Shown piece by piece: positions 33,030 to 40,853 of a stretch of 52,541 bases of DNA. Source of the DNA: Lentisphaeria bacterium (lineage in GTDB: Bacteria; Verrucomicrobiota; Lentisphaeria; Oligosphaerales; Oligosphaeraceae); contig JAEEYQ010000052.1 in the NCBI GenBank assembly GCA_016288215.1, positions 1 to 52,541 on the forward strand, written 5' to 3'. The notes below the pieces were generated by a model. The model did no database searches. It saw nothing but the letters and a program-made list of their open reading frames with translations, and was not told where the DNA came from. Each line of letters starts with the position of its first letter. Position 1 is the stretch's first letter. Made by a program: the position numbers and the translations under genes.

Positions 33030-33503
33030 ATGGAATTCAAGGAACTGTTGCAAGGCTTCGGTGACCGGTACGGCATCGAAGACATGGTGGCTGACGGAGA
33101 CGAGTCCGTGGCGCTGAAGATCGATGACATGGTACTGGAGCTTGTCCATGACTCGATTGGGCAGAACATCTTTTTGAGAGGGACGTTTGGGGCGCCGCCG
33201 CTGGAAGGGGAATTGCTGTTCGCTCAAATGCTTCTGAAGACAAATTATCTCCAGCTGGGCACGGATAAACCGATGGTTGCCCAGAATCCCGAAACCAACG
33301 CCTATGTCCTGAATCGGGCCATCTCTCTTAGGGGACTGGACTTGGACACCTTCTGCTCCAACGTGGAGCATTTCGTGAACCAACTGGAGGATTGGGTCAA
33401 GCTGCTGGCCGACTACCGTCCCGCGATGGAGGAGATGAAATCCAGAGAGTCGGAGGAGAAGAAAGTCACGTCTCTGAACAGCGGTGATTTCATCCGCGTG
33501 TAG
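33030..33503 (+). CDS. CesT/SycE-type class I type III secretion chaperone
   Basis: A 157-residue acidic protein. The alpha-beta arrangement and motifs match the CesT/Tir chaperone family: MEFKELLQGFGDRYGIEDM as the first helix, a central GTFGAPPLEGELLFAQMLLKTN, and a C-terminal helix DLDTFCSNVEHFVNQLEDWVKLL. Such homodimeric chaperones hold effectors or translocators unfolded in the cytoplasm before type III export. No type III apparatus gene or recognisable effector is in the window. It is flanked by a MITE-like element and a pseudogene fragment, so it may be an orphan or serve an effector encoded elsewhere. Other T3SS-like chaperone uses are possible. Confidence 0.7.
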   Translation: MEFKELLQGFGDRYGIEDMVADGDESVALKIDDMVLELVHDSIGQNIFLRGTFGAPPLEGELLFAQMLLKTNYLQLGTDKPMVAQNPETNAYVLNRAISLRGLDLDTFCSNVEHFVNQLEDWVKLLADYRPAMEEMKSRESEEKKVTSLNSGDFIRV

Positions 33504-33570
33504 GAAAATATCCATAGCATATTTGTAATGAATATGTTATGAAAACGTTGAGAAAGACGGCAGTTAGGCG

Positions 33571-33693
33571 ATGCAGATAGGCACGAAAATCAAGACGATT
33601 CCCTATGGAATCAGCGACTTCGCGAGCGCACCATGGGGCTGGCTGGCTTCGAGGACCTTGCGCGAGTCTCTCCTTTTCGCGGAGGAGATTTGA
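33571..33693 (+). pseudogene. 5' fragment of an AAA-ATPase-like/PD-(D/E)XK gene
   Basis: A 40-codon frame reading MQIGTKIKTIPYGISDF and then unrelated sequence to TGA 33691-33693. The opening IPYGISDF is the very conserved N-terminus of the AAA-ATPase-like family (often with a C-terminal PD-(D/E)XK nuclease domain), where it should continue into a YYVDKT-like motif. Here the match stops abruptly after Phe17. The rest of the gene is missing, so this looks like a truncated remnant between the chaperone and sialidase-like genes. Confidence 0.45.
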
Positions 33694-33775
33694 ACGTGCC
33701 AGAAGACCGTATATTTATAGATGGATATCGATAAGCTACATTTGTCCCATTCATCCAATTGTCTGAGGAGAAACG

Positions 33776-34975
33776 ATGAAAACAACAACCTGTCTCAAAC
33801 TGCTTTGCGTCGGCATGAGCTGCCTTTCGTTGGGCGCCGCTGCGCAGACCATTCGGAAGCCATTGCTTATCCCATTGGAGTTCAACGACTTCGGTACGCC
33901 GGAAAAGGTATGGTTCCATCCCGGCGTGGCCGCGCTGCCAGACGGCACATGGCTGGCCACCATGCAGGAGGTCGCCGGAAGCGACTTCTTCCGCAACCCG
34001 CATTTCGCCTTCAGCAAAGACAAAGGCAAAACCTGGACGCCGCCAGAGGAAATTGAATCCTACAAGGCGACGCCCTTCAAGGACACCCAATTCCAAATCG
34101 GCGTGGCGGATGTCCGCCCCTTTGTGTCGCCGAACGACGGCACCGCCTTCGTCTTCAGCTGCACTGTCTTCTACTCTCCGAAGGGCAATGTGGGTTGGGC
34201 GCAGGAGCAGCAGGGCTTCCCGAGAGAAGAGGGCTTCTATGTGACGTGGCGGCCGGAGACCGGATGGTCGAAGCGCAAAGTCCTCCCGCTGCCGGAGTAC
34301 GATGGCAACTATCGCACTGCCTGCACCCAAATTGCTTTCGTGGAGAATAACGAGGTTCTCGTGCCCATCTACCTTGAGCGCGGCAAGACCAAGTGGGGTG
34401 GCCACGACAGCGACAAATACGGCATCGTCATCGGTCGCTATCGTCAAGTGGGAGAGGAACTTGAGTACATCTCCATGAGCCAGTACATCGATCATGATGT
34501 CGGCCGCGGCGCCATTGAGCCCTCTATCATCCAGCTGCCGGAGGGCGGCTTCGCCCTCACCATCCGTGCGGAGGACAACCACGGCTACGTCTGCTGCTCC
34601 AAAGACGGCATGACCTGGTCGGACAAAATCTTCTGGCAGTGGGAGGACGGCATGCCGCTGACCATGTCCACCACGCAGCAGCATTGGTTGCGCGCCGGCG
34701 ACAAGGTCTATCTTGTCTACACGCGCGACGACGGCAACAACACGAAAATCTTCCGCTTCCGCGCTCCGCTTTACATCGCGGAGGCCATTCCCTCCAAAGG
34801 CGTCTTGCTGCGCGAGACGGAACAGGTGGCAATTCCCCGCCAGCTCATCGACGGCAAGGAGGCCCTCTACGGCAATTTCCATTGCACCCAGCTGACGCCC
34901 AGCACGGCCCTGATCACGGATTCCGGAGCCGCCAGCAACAAAAGCATAGTCATGGCGACGCTTGTTGCGCCGTAA
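33776..34975 (+). CDS. Secreted sialidase-like BNR/Asp-box protein
   Basis: A 399-residue protein with signal peptide (cleavage near GAAAQ). It has the sialidase superfamily propeller with Asp boxes of the S-x-D-x-G-x-T-W type: FSKDKGKTWTPP near residues 80-91 and CSKDGMTWSD near 273-282. Other conserved parts are HPGVAALPDGTWLATMQE at the start and EPSIIQLPEGGFALTIRAED near 250. The Arg triad of true sialidases cannot be checked by eye, so the specificity may be for another sugar. GAGGAG lies before the ATG. Likely a periplasmic or extracellular glycosidase that stands alone on the plus strand. Confidence 0.82.
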   Translation: MKTTTCLKLLCVGMSCLSLGAAAQTIRKPLLIPLEFNDFGTPEKVWFHPGVAALPDGTWLATMQEVAGSDFFRNPHFAFSKDKGKTWTPPEEIESYKATPFKDTQFQIGVADVRPFVSPNDGTAFVFSCTVFYSPKGNVGWAQEQQGFPREEGFYVTWRPETGWSKRKVLPLPEYDGNYRTACTQIAFVENNEVLVPIYLERGKTKWGGHDSDKYGIVIGRYRQVGEELEYISMSQYIDHDVGRGAIEPSIIQLPEGGFALTIRAEDNHGYVCCSKDGMTWSDKIFWQWEDGMPLTMSTTQQHWLRAGDKVYLVYTRDDGNNTKIFRFRAPLYIAEAIPSKGVLLRETEQVAIPRQLIDGKEALYGNFHCTQLTPSTALITDSGAASNKSIVMATLVAP

Positions 34976-35386
34976 TCAGCGGGTTGACTTTGGCGGCGCC
35001 AAGGTCGGTGACGGAGTTGGCGCCGCCATATATAAATGCAATGAAATGCATAGAATTGAATTGCAAAATATGAAACCCAAAAAGGGACCGTGAAAAGCGG
35101 CGAAAATGGCGAAAATCGCGTCCGAATGAGCCCAAAATGACCCCTGTTTTTGAGGACAATGCCCTTTGCGGGGCCCTATGATGGCCTTCCTCGCGTTTTA
35201 GGTCCGACCCTGTATATTAATACCTCTCATGATATATAGGGCCAAAAATGGCCGCTTTTTTGAGTTTGGTCTTTGTTGCAGTTTATTTCATTATTTTGCA
35301 ATAATCTGCAAAAATGCAATGTGGATGCAGAGGAAGAGAATCGTCAAAGAAGATTTTGGCGAAGTTTAAATCTGTAGGAATAATTG
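34976..35386. other. Spacer with terminator-like hairpins, no gene seen
   Basis: A 411-base gap between convergent genes. It holds a strong hairpin at 34991-35028, several GCAAAA/AAATGCAAT-rich stretches, and a small GGCCA-AAAA-TGGCC hairpin followed by six Ts at 35240-35262. No coding region or known RNA is recognised. Confidence 0.6.
34991..35028 (+). terminator. Terminator-like hairpin after sialidase-like gene
   Basis: Perfect 12-bp GC-rich arms TGGCGGCGCCAA (34991-35002) and TTGGCGCCGCCA (35017-35028) start 16 bases after the stop codon. The following bases are TATATAAAT, not a clean T-run. It probably ends transcription or protects the mRNA end. Confidence 0.55.
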
Positions 35387-37054
35387 CTATTTCTTTGCGA
35401 GCCTGCTTAAGGCGATTTGGACAGGAGAGGGCTTTTCGCCGTCCAATTGCTGTTGGTCTTCGATGGCCTGGAAGAGGGCCTCGCAGGCGGTGCGGTAGTC
35501 CACGCCCGCCAATTCCACCAACAGGCGGGTGCCTCGGTCCAACAGCTTCTTGTTGGTGCAGTCCACCCAGCTCATCCAGTTGCCGCTGATGCGCCCCATC
35601 AACGCCATGGTGCCCGTGGAGATGGTGTTGAGGGCCAGTTTGATGGCCAAATGGGACATGAGCTCCAAGGCACCGTCTGTGCAGGGGACGTCAAGGGCAT
35701 GGTTGGCCAGCCGGGTTCCAATGCCCAAACTGGTGCGGACGGCAAAGCCGGCGCCCAGCTGACGGCATGCGTCCGTCAGTTGCGTCGGCGGATCGCCCAC
35801 GGTGATTTGCACACAGGCGTCTTTTCCGCTGTCACAGCGCTCTTCCACGTTCTCCCGTCCGATTTGGAATTTCAGCAGGTCTTGGGCGGCGAGAGCGGGC
35901 GGATTGGCGGCGATTTTGTCCTCCGCTCCCATGGCGGCGTAGTCCTGAGGCGTCCAATTGAGGCAGCGCAGGGGGCGTTTCAGGCTCAGCCGCCACGTCT
36001 CCGATGTGGAATGGAGAGGATTTTTCACGAAAGTCCAGGGGGCGGGAGAGCGGGTGTCGTCGAATTTGCGGAAAGGGGGCAGCATGAAGGTGGGGGAGCG
36101 TTCCGTGGTGTCCGTGAAGATGTCCAAAAGGAAATCATCGGCGAAATAGGTGACTTTTCCGCCGCGGGAATAGATGTCCGCCTCGAATTTCATGTAGTCG
36201 GCCAGGGTTTTGACATTGGCGGGGGCAGAGAGGCCTTCCAGCAGCTGACGGAAGGCCGTCGCATAGTCGACGGGAGGCCGGCCGGACAGACGATGGGCAA
36301 GAATCTCCAAAGCGGCGCCGGCCACAAGTTGTTCGGACGTGGTGGCCTGCATGCGGGTGGAGCCCGCCAACGCCATGGGGCCGCAGTACAGGTCCAGAAC
36401 GCAGACTCGCGGGTCCTCAATGGCCTTGCGGGAGCGCTCCAGCCGCGCGGCGAGCACATCGGCGGGGTTGTTGAACAGAAGGAAGACGGCGCAGCCCCGC
36501 GCCAGCGCCTCGTCCACGGTGCCGAGCACCGATGACGTCTCGCCTCCTTCGGTGATGGCCACCAGCATGTCGCGGGCGGTCATGGCGGCCTCCCGCACCT
36601 GACGACGGCCAAAGGCGGCGTAGTCTTCGAAGAACTCCACGGAGCGGACAAGGGCATAGTCACCGCCGGTCATGATGCTTTCCACCTGATTGGCGATGCG
36701 GTCGCCGTCGGGGGAGCCGCCCCAGAAGCGTCGCCACATGGCCTCCATAAGGATGCTGAGCCTGCCCGTGGCGCCGCAGCCGGAGAAGACGATGCGGCCG
36801 CCGTTGAGGAGGGTGTGGTGACCTTGCTCCACCAGCCGATGGAAGGGCTCCGAGGCCAGTACTCGGGTGGCCATCTCCCAAACATCCCAATCGATGCGCT
36901 GAAGGCAGGCGGTGCCCTTTTCTGCGGAGCTTTTGAAATCCGCCTCCAGAGTGCGGCTTTTGGGATTAGACTGTTCCGTGGGAAGGAAGCCCAGATGGAA
37001 TTGGGTCTCTTCGCGGATGAAGTGGTCGGCAAGGGCTTTGGGATCGTTATTCAT
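35387..37054 (-). CDS. SIS-domain protein related to MurNAc-6-phosphate etherase
   Basis: A 555-residue cytoplasmic protein with SIS sugar-phosphate domains. Segments matching MurQ/glucokinase-regulator proteins are FSGCGATGRLSILME near residue 91, ITEGGETSSVLGTV near 167, FLLFNNPADV near 192, GSTRMQATTSEQLV near 231, and IKLALNTISTGTMALMGRI near 472. MurQ is about 300 residues, so this is an enlarged, two-lobed relative. It could be a sugar-phosphate etherase, isomerase or binding regulator. It lies 40 bases downstream of the CE7 esterase gene on the same strand, suggesting a joint role in sugar catabolism. No Shine-Dalgarno is seen before ATG 37054. Confidence 0.75.
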   Translation of the reverse strand: MNNDPKALADHFIREETQFHLGFLPTEQSNPKSRTLEADFKSSAEKGTACLQRIDWDVWEMATRVLASEPFHRLVEQGHHTLLNGGRIVFSGCGATGRLSILMEAMWRRFWGGSPDGDRIANQVESIMTGGDYALVRSVEFFEDYAAFGRRQVREAAMTARDMLVAITEGGETSSVLGTVDEALARGCAVFLLFNNPADVLAARLERSRKAIEDPRVCVLDLYCGPMALAGSTRMQATTSEQLVAGAALEILAHRLSGRPPVDYATAFRQLLEGLSAPANVKTLADYMKFEADIYSRGGKVTYFADDFLLDIFTDTTERSPTFMLPPFRKFDDTRSPAPWTFVKNPLHSTSETWRLSLKRPLRCLNWTPQDYAAMGAEDKIAANPPALAAQDLLKFQIGRENVEERCDSGKDACVQITVGDPPTQLTDACRQLGAGFAVRTSLGIGTRLANHALDVPCTDGALELMSHLAIKLALNTISTGTMALMGRISGNWMSWVDCTNKKLLDRGTRLLVELAGVDYRTACEALFQAIEDQQQLDGEKPSPVQIALSRLAKK

Positions 37055-37094
37055 AACTTATTCATTATTAATTAGATAGATGTATTTTTTAGAC

Positions 37095-38309
37095 TCATGC
37101 CTTCAGATGGGCCATGATGAATCGCTCCATGTCGGCGACTTCGCCCTCCAGCGTCTCATGGCCCATCTCGTAGTGGAGGTTCAGGGTCTTGTCGGGAGTG
37201 GCCAGGCTGTTGTAGGCGGCCATGACGCCGTCGGCCTTGCAGACGGGATCCGCCAGTCCCACATGGCAGAGGACGGGAATGTGGCGGATGCGGGTGGCCA
37301 GGCTGGTGCAGTCGAAGTAGGCCATGGCGCGTTGAAGGGGCGTCGGAACGGTTTTGCCCATGAGGTAGGCGAAGGGCCAGCCTCCGTTAACCATATCACA
37401 ACCTGCTGGTATCCAAAGAGTTAAACCGCTCACAGCAGGCATGAGGCAGGCGCCGGCGAAGGCCTGCCAGGAGGCCTGGCTGCCGCCGAAGATCCACAGG
37501 TTCCGGCCGTCCCATTCGGGCATGTCCATGAGGGCCTGCAGGGCGCGGTAGACCCGATGGAAGACTCCGAGCATGTACACCTTTTCGGGGTCGCCGCTCT
37601 CGAAGCCACGGACGGGATAGCCATCCAATTGCTCTTGAGCCACTTGCATGTAGTAGCCGATGGGCATGTCGTTGGGAAGGCCGTGGGCGTTGATGTCCAA
37701 GGAGAGGAAGCCCTTGGCGGCGAAGGACAGGAAGCGCCCCTCGCCGGCGGAGCGCACGCCCGCGCCGTGGGGGACCAGCACCGCCGGATGGCCGCCTTTC
37801 CGCGGATTGGCGGGGCGGGCGAAGATGCCGCTGACGGGCGTTCCATTGGTGCAAGATGCCTGCAAATCAAAGACTTCCGTGAAGGGACTCTTGTCCAGTG
37901 CCGTGAGGCGGACCTGCAGGGGCACGGCGTTGACGGCGTCCCGCTGCCGCTGCCAGAAGGCGTCGAAGTCCGAGGGGACGGGCAGGCCGGGGCGGATGGT
38001 CTCTGGGGCGGCCAACGCGCCGATGGCGGTTCTGGCCACGGTCACGCCGTCCAGCTTGGCGGTGAAGGTGCAGCAATAGTGGCCGGGCTGGGTCACGGTG
38101 AGCAGAGGGCCGCAGAGGGCGTAGGCCCTGGAGGAGCAACTGCCCTCGCAAACCGTCTCTATCCCGTTGCGTTTCAGGCACCAGAAGATTTCCGCGTTTT
38201 GGATGCGGCGGGAATCCTCCAGAAGGGCGCCGAAGAACTGAAGGGTCTCCCCCAAGGCGGCCGCCCGGTCCTGATGGGAGGAGAAAGACATCATGTAGTA
38301 GTTTGACAT
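37095..38309 (-). CDS. CE7-type acetyl esterase, cytoplasmic
   Basis: A 404-residue protein. Residues 1-110 form a beta-sandwich prefix, and 110-404 an alpha/beta hydrolase of the acetylxylan esterase (CE7) type. The triad is Ser277 in FGGSQASW (usual form GGSQG), Asp354 in GLADPVC, and His384 in EMGHE. NAHGLP near residue 208 is also characteristic. No signal peptide is seen, so it would deacetylate small imported oligosaccharides. It starts at ATG 38309 with no clear ribosome binding site, immediately downstream (minus sense) of a heptamer array. It is upstream of the SIS-domain gene in a likely two-gene operon. Confidence 0.85.
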   Translation of the reverse strand: MSNYYMMSFSSHQDRAAALGETLQFFGALLEDSRRIQNAEIFWCLKRNGIETVCEGSCSSRAYALCGPLLTVTQPGHYCCTFTAKLDGVTVARTAIGALAAPETIRPGLPVPSDFDAFWQRQRDAVNAVPLQVRLTALDKSPFTEVFDLQASCTNGTPVSGIFARPANPRKGGHPAVLVPHGAGVRSAGEGRFLSFAAKGFLSLDINAHGLPNDMPIGYYMQVAQEQLDGYPVRGFESGDPEKVYMLGVFHRVYRALQALMDMPEWDGRNLWIFGGSQASWQAFAGACLMPAVSGLTLWIPAGCDMVNGGWPFAYLMGKTVPTPLQRAMAYFDCTSLATRIRHIPVLCHVGLADPVCKADGVMAAYNSLATPDKTLNLHYEMGHETLEGEVADMERFIMAHLKA

Positions 38310-38315
38310 GTAAAG

Positions 38316-38364
38316 AGTTAGAAGTTAGGAGTTAGCAGTTAGAAGTTAGAAGTTTGAAGTTGGA
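38316..38364. repeat. Heptamer array, 7 units (AGTTAGA type)
   Basis: Seven strict 7-base units: AGTTAGA, AGTTAGG, AGTTAGC, AGTTAGA, AGTTAGA, AGTTTGA, AGTTGGA. It starts 7 bases upstream of the CE7 gene start codon (minus strand) and marks the edge of the AT-rich island. Confidence 0.75.
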
Positions 38365-38422
38365 ATTCATGAGTTCAGCAGATTTTCTAAGCATGGCCTT
38401 ATTTGTACCAATTTGTTATCTT

Positions 38423-38887
38423 TCAATTTATCAATGAGTTCAATTTGTCAGCTATTTTTATTAATCTTTGATTATTAATAATGCTATTAAAATCAGGTAT
38501 TATATTAATACCATGAATAATTTTACCGCTATTATTATATAAAATTATATGTGATAGGATATTATATCTTCCATTATATCTTACAAATGATTTACAAACA
38601 AATTTCATATTTGGTTCTATTTGAAATGTTTTTCTGTACATATAAAATCCAAATAACCAGATGCAAAGAATAGAAATAGTTTCTTTGTCTTTATCAATTG
38701 TACATTTACAGTAACTGAATCCTATAATAGTAAGAAAAAGACCAAATATTAAAGCAACAATATAAAAGAAAAGATATACATTATGCACATGGAATAACGT
38801 TATGTATAAAATATATATGCCAAATAAACTAATACAAAATGAAAAATCTTTGACCATGAATTTCTTGCCTGATGTTGATATTTTCAT
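38423..38887 (-). CDS. Small AT-rich membrane protein of unknown function
   Basis: A 154-residue protein I do not recognise. Two adjacent membrane helices lie at about residues 14-33 and 37-58, followed by a soluble, probably beta-rich domain that may resemble bacterial PH-like domains. It shares overall layout and a YCKxT(I/F)D segment after the second helix with the 158-residue protein at 39038-39514, so the two are likely distant paralogs. Its DNA is far more AT-rich than the surroundings, suggesting recent acquisition. It is separated from its paralog by a MITE-like element. Confidence 0.7.
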   Translation of the reverse strand: MKISTSGKKFMVKDFSFCISLFGIYILYITLFHVHNVYLFFYIVALIFGLFLTIIGFSYCKCTIDKDKETISILCIWLFGFYMYRKTFQIEPNMKFVCKSFVRYNGRYNILSHIILYNNSGKIIHGINIIPDFNSIINNQRLIKIADKLNSLIN

Positions 38888-38926
38888 TTGTGATTTTTGT
38901 TTCTATTGGTTAAAATTTTGTAACTG

Positions 38927-39029
38927 TTTAGAACCAGTCTGCAAAGGCTAGATTTGTGGTTGAAATTCAGCCCTGTCGGGGCCGAATTGAACCATGGCAA
39001 AGGCGTTCTCAGACAATCAGGGTTCTGAA
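38927..39029. mobile_element. 103-bp MITE-like element with inverted ends
   Basis: Starts TTTAGAACC (38927-38935) and ends GGTTCTGAA (39021-39029), an inverted repeat with one mismatch. The interior has TTTGTGGTTGAAATTCAGCC, a GCCC...GGGC core and GAACCATGGC, shared with copies at 7880, 11609, 32815 and 39523. It ends 8 bases before the stop of the 39038 gene and splits the two AT-rich paralogs. Confidence 0.65.
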
Positions 39030-39037
39030 TGGTTACC

Positions 39038-39514
39038 TTATTTTCCTGTGTCATGATCGATTAAGTATTGGATTACTAAAGAATTCATAAGTTCAACAGA
39101 TTTACGGAGTTTGTCCTTGTGTGTACCCAATTGCAATGACAAAGTTTTCTTTTCTTGAGAGTTAGTCCGAATTTCCAATGAAGTTGCATAGTTATACCCA
39201 TGAGGATGAATTCGAATAATATTCGCTGTAATACTTTCAATAGTATTAATGGACAATTTATATTTTTTGAATGTGAGAAGATTGAAGTATAAGCAAAGAA
39301 TAGTTCCTTTGTTAAGATCAAAAGTTATCTTGCAATAAATCGTTCCAAATAGGAATGTAATTGATGCAAATAAGAATATTCTTGCACCTTTTATGTCATG
39401 AACTATAAAGAACTCTTTCAAAGCCATACAAATAAATAAAAAACTAACGAAGGTATATATCCAGCAAAAACTTCGGAAGACATAGATTCCATTTTTATCA
39501 TATATGAGTTTCAT
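39038..39514 (-). CDS. Small AT-rich membrane protein, paralog of 38423-38887
   Basis: A 158-residue protein with two membrane helices (about residues 12-33 and 44-60), then a soluble domain of about 95 residues with alternating strands (SLEIRTNSQEKKTLSLQLG) and a C-terminal helix (KLRKSVELMNSLVIQYL). Helix-helix-domain order, size and the YCKITFD motif match the neighbouring paralog. The final helix with LMNSL resembles the LNSLIN end of the other. AT-rich composition points to horizontal transfer. Flanked on both sides by copies of the TTCAGAA element. Function unknown. Confidence 0.7.
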   Translation of the reverse strand: MKLIYDKNGIYVFRSFCWIYTFVSFLFICMALKEFFIVHDIKGARIFLFASITFLFGTIYCKITFDLNKGTILCLYFNLLTFKKYKLSINTIESITANIIRIHPHGYNYATSLEIRTNSQEKKTLSLQLGTHKDKLRKSVELMNSLVIQYLIDHDTGK

Positions 39515-39522
39515 GAGAGCTA

Positions 39523-39575
39523 TTCAGAATCTATCTGCAAAGCCGTTTTCATGGCTGAATATTGGCCATGGCGGC
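39523..39575. repeat. Partial TTCAGAACC-type element
   Basis: Starts TTCAGAATC (39523-39531), continues ATCTGCAAAGCCG and ends in GGCCATGGCGG near 39575, matching the left part and CCATGG part of the element at 38927. The right terminal repeat is absent. It lies between the AT-rich gene and the PrsW gene. Confidence 0.5.
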
Positions 39576-39593
39576 GGCAACGTCCATATGGGG

Positions 39594-40334
39594 TTAGTTC
39601 TTGGGGAACAGGGAGTTCTGCAGCGTCATCATGGCCAGGTTGTAGGTGCCGTGGACGACGGTGGCGGCGACGAACCACGGGAAGGCGCCGTTGAGCTGGC
39701 AGGGGGCGTTCTCCTTAAGGGACTGCCGCCAGATGCGCCGCAGGCCCAGAGAGGAGAGCAGCGTGCAGCAGATGTGCAGTGCGGTGCAGGCGGCCCAGCG
39801 GTAGTCCATGACCGCCGCCAGCTGCTCGGGAGGCAGTTTGGCCAGATAGACATATCGGTACAGCAGGTTCTCCAGCACGGCGAAGGTGGCTCCTCCCAGA
39901 AGCGCGGCCAGAGGGAACTGCCAGCTTCTCTGGACGCTGTGGGGGCGCTTCTCCAGAAGAAAGACCATGCCGCTGGGCTTGAGGGTCTCCTCCGCGAAGG
40001 GGCCAAAGACGCAGAGCATCCATACCCACAGGCCGGACTCCCGCCCCTTCAGCAGCAGCGTGGGCACCGCGAAGACGGCTCCGGCCACGCCGGCCAGGGC
40101 GGTCTCCAGCAGAAGCTGGAGCAGGGGGCGGCGGCGGATGGGCAGGGCAGGGGGACGCGGAAGGGCCTCCTGCCCCGGCTCAAAGGCCACCGAACCATAG
40201 TAACCCCTTGCCATGGCGTCAGTTGGAGACGCCGACGGCGGTGGCTCCTCAGGGGACGCCGCCTCATGGGGAAGCTCCGGATGGACGGCAATCTCCTCCG
40301 TGACGGAGAAGAGCTGGTCACGGGGTTTTGCCAT
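39594..40334 (-). CDS. PrsW-family intramembrane metalloprotease
   Basis: A 246-residue membrane protein. After about 70 cytoplasmic Pro-rich residues come six or so membrane helices. PrsW signatures are visible: GPFAEETLKPSG near residues 114-125 (paired Glu), FAVLENLLY near 151-159, an intramembrane His in ALHICC, and VVHGTYN near 228-234. PrsW proteases cut membrane anti-sigma factors in some bacteria; the target here is unknown. The start is 3 bases after the upstream YbjQ-like gene, so it is the last gene of a tight three-gene minus-strand operon. Confidence 0.82.
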   Translation of the reverse strand: MAKPRDQLFSVTEEIAVHPELPHEAASPEEPPPSASPTDAMARGYYGSVAFEPGQEALPRPPALPIRRRPLLQLLLETALAGVAGAVFAVPTLLLKGRESGLWVWMLCVFGPFAEETLKPSGMVFLLEKRPHSVQRSWQFPLAALLGGATFAVLENLLYRYVYLAKLPPEQLAAVMDYRWAACTALHICCTLLSSLGLRRIWRQSLKENAPCQLNGAFPWFVAATVVHGTYNLAMMTLQNSLFPKN

Positions 40335-40337
40335 AAC

Positions 40338-40850
40338 TCACTCCACCGCAGGAACTTCTTGCACGGCTGTGCCGTAGGCGACCAGCTCCACGCCGCCTGT
40401 CTGCTTCTTGTTTTGGGCGGAGAGAATGGTGGCTGTCTCAAGGCGCACATTGTAGACGGCGTTGGCCCCGGCGGCTTCGGCCTCCTGCAGCAGCCGCACC
40501 AACGCCAGCCGACGGGCCTCGTCGCACATTTGCGTGTAGCCTTTCATCTCCCCGCCGAAAATGTGCCGGAAGCCGGCCAAAAAGGAGACGAAATAGTTGT
40601 TGGCGATGGCCGCGCTGCCGGTCACCAACTGCGGATTTCTGCAAGTCGTTGATGGATAGGATTTTAGGTTGTTCAGGCGGATAAGCGGCGCAAAATGGGC
40701 CTCCTGCTGTTCCAGATGGCGTCGGCGGGAGCGGCCGCCCAGCCAGTGGATCAGCCAGGCGCCGAAGAGCAGAATCGCCGGAAAGGCGATGTACAAAAGC
40801 AGCACCAGCAGGCTGCCGACACCGGGCTCTGAGGTGTGGGGCACGTCCAT
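40338..40850 (-). CDS. YbjQ/UPF0145-like protein with membrane anchor
   Basis: A 170-residue protein with one N-terminal membrane helix (SLLVLLLYIAFPAILLFGAWL), then a YbjQ/UPF0145-like domain. Matching elements are GGEMKGYTQMCDEARRLALVRLLQEA and AGANAVYNVRLETA, and a C-terminal VELVAYGTAVQEV. UPF0145 proteins form pentameric rings, and a metal-binding role has been proposed. It is three bases downstream of the soluble YbjQ paralog and three bases before the PrsW gene. The anchor may recruit the soluble paralog to the membrane. Confidence 0.8.
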   Translation of the reverse strand: MDVPHTSEPGVGSLLVLLLYIAFPAILLFGAWLIHWLGGRSRRRHLEQQEAHFAPLIRLNNLKSYPSTTCRNPQLVTGSAAIANNYFVSFLAGFRHIFGGEMKGYTQMCDEARRLALVRLLQEAEAAGANAVYNVRLETATILSAQNKKQTGGVELVAYGTAVQEVPAVE

Positions 40851-40853
40851 GGG

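Noticed and set aside
32936..33515. Minus-strand open frames (32936-33169 and 32991-33515)
   Set aside because: They are antisense to the CesT-type chaperone gene and show no family pattern or ribosome binding site.
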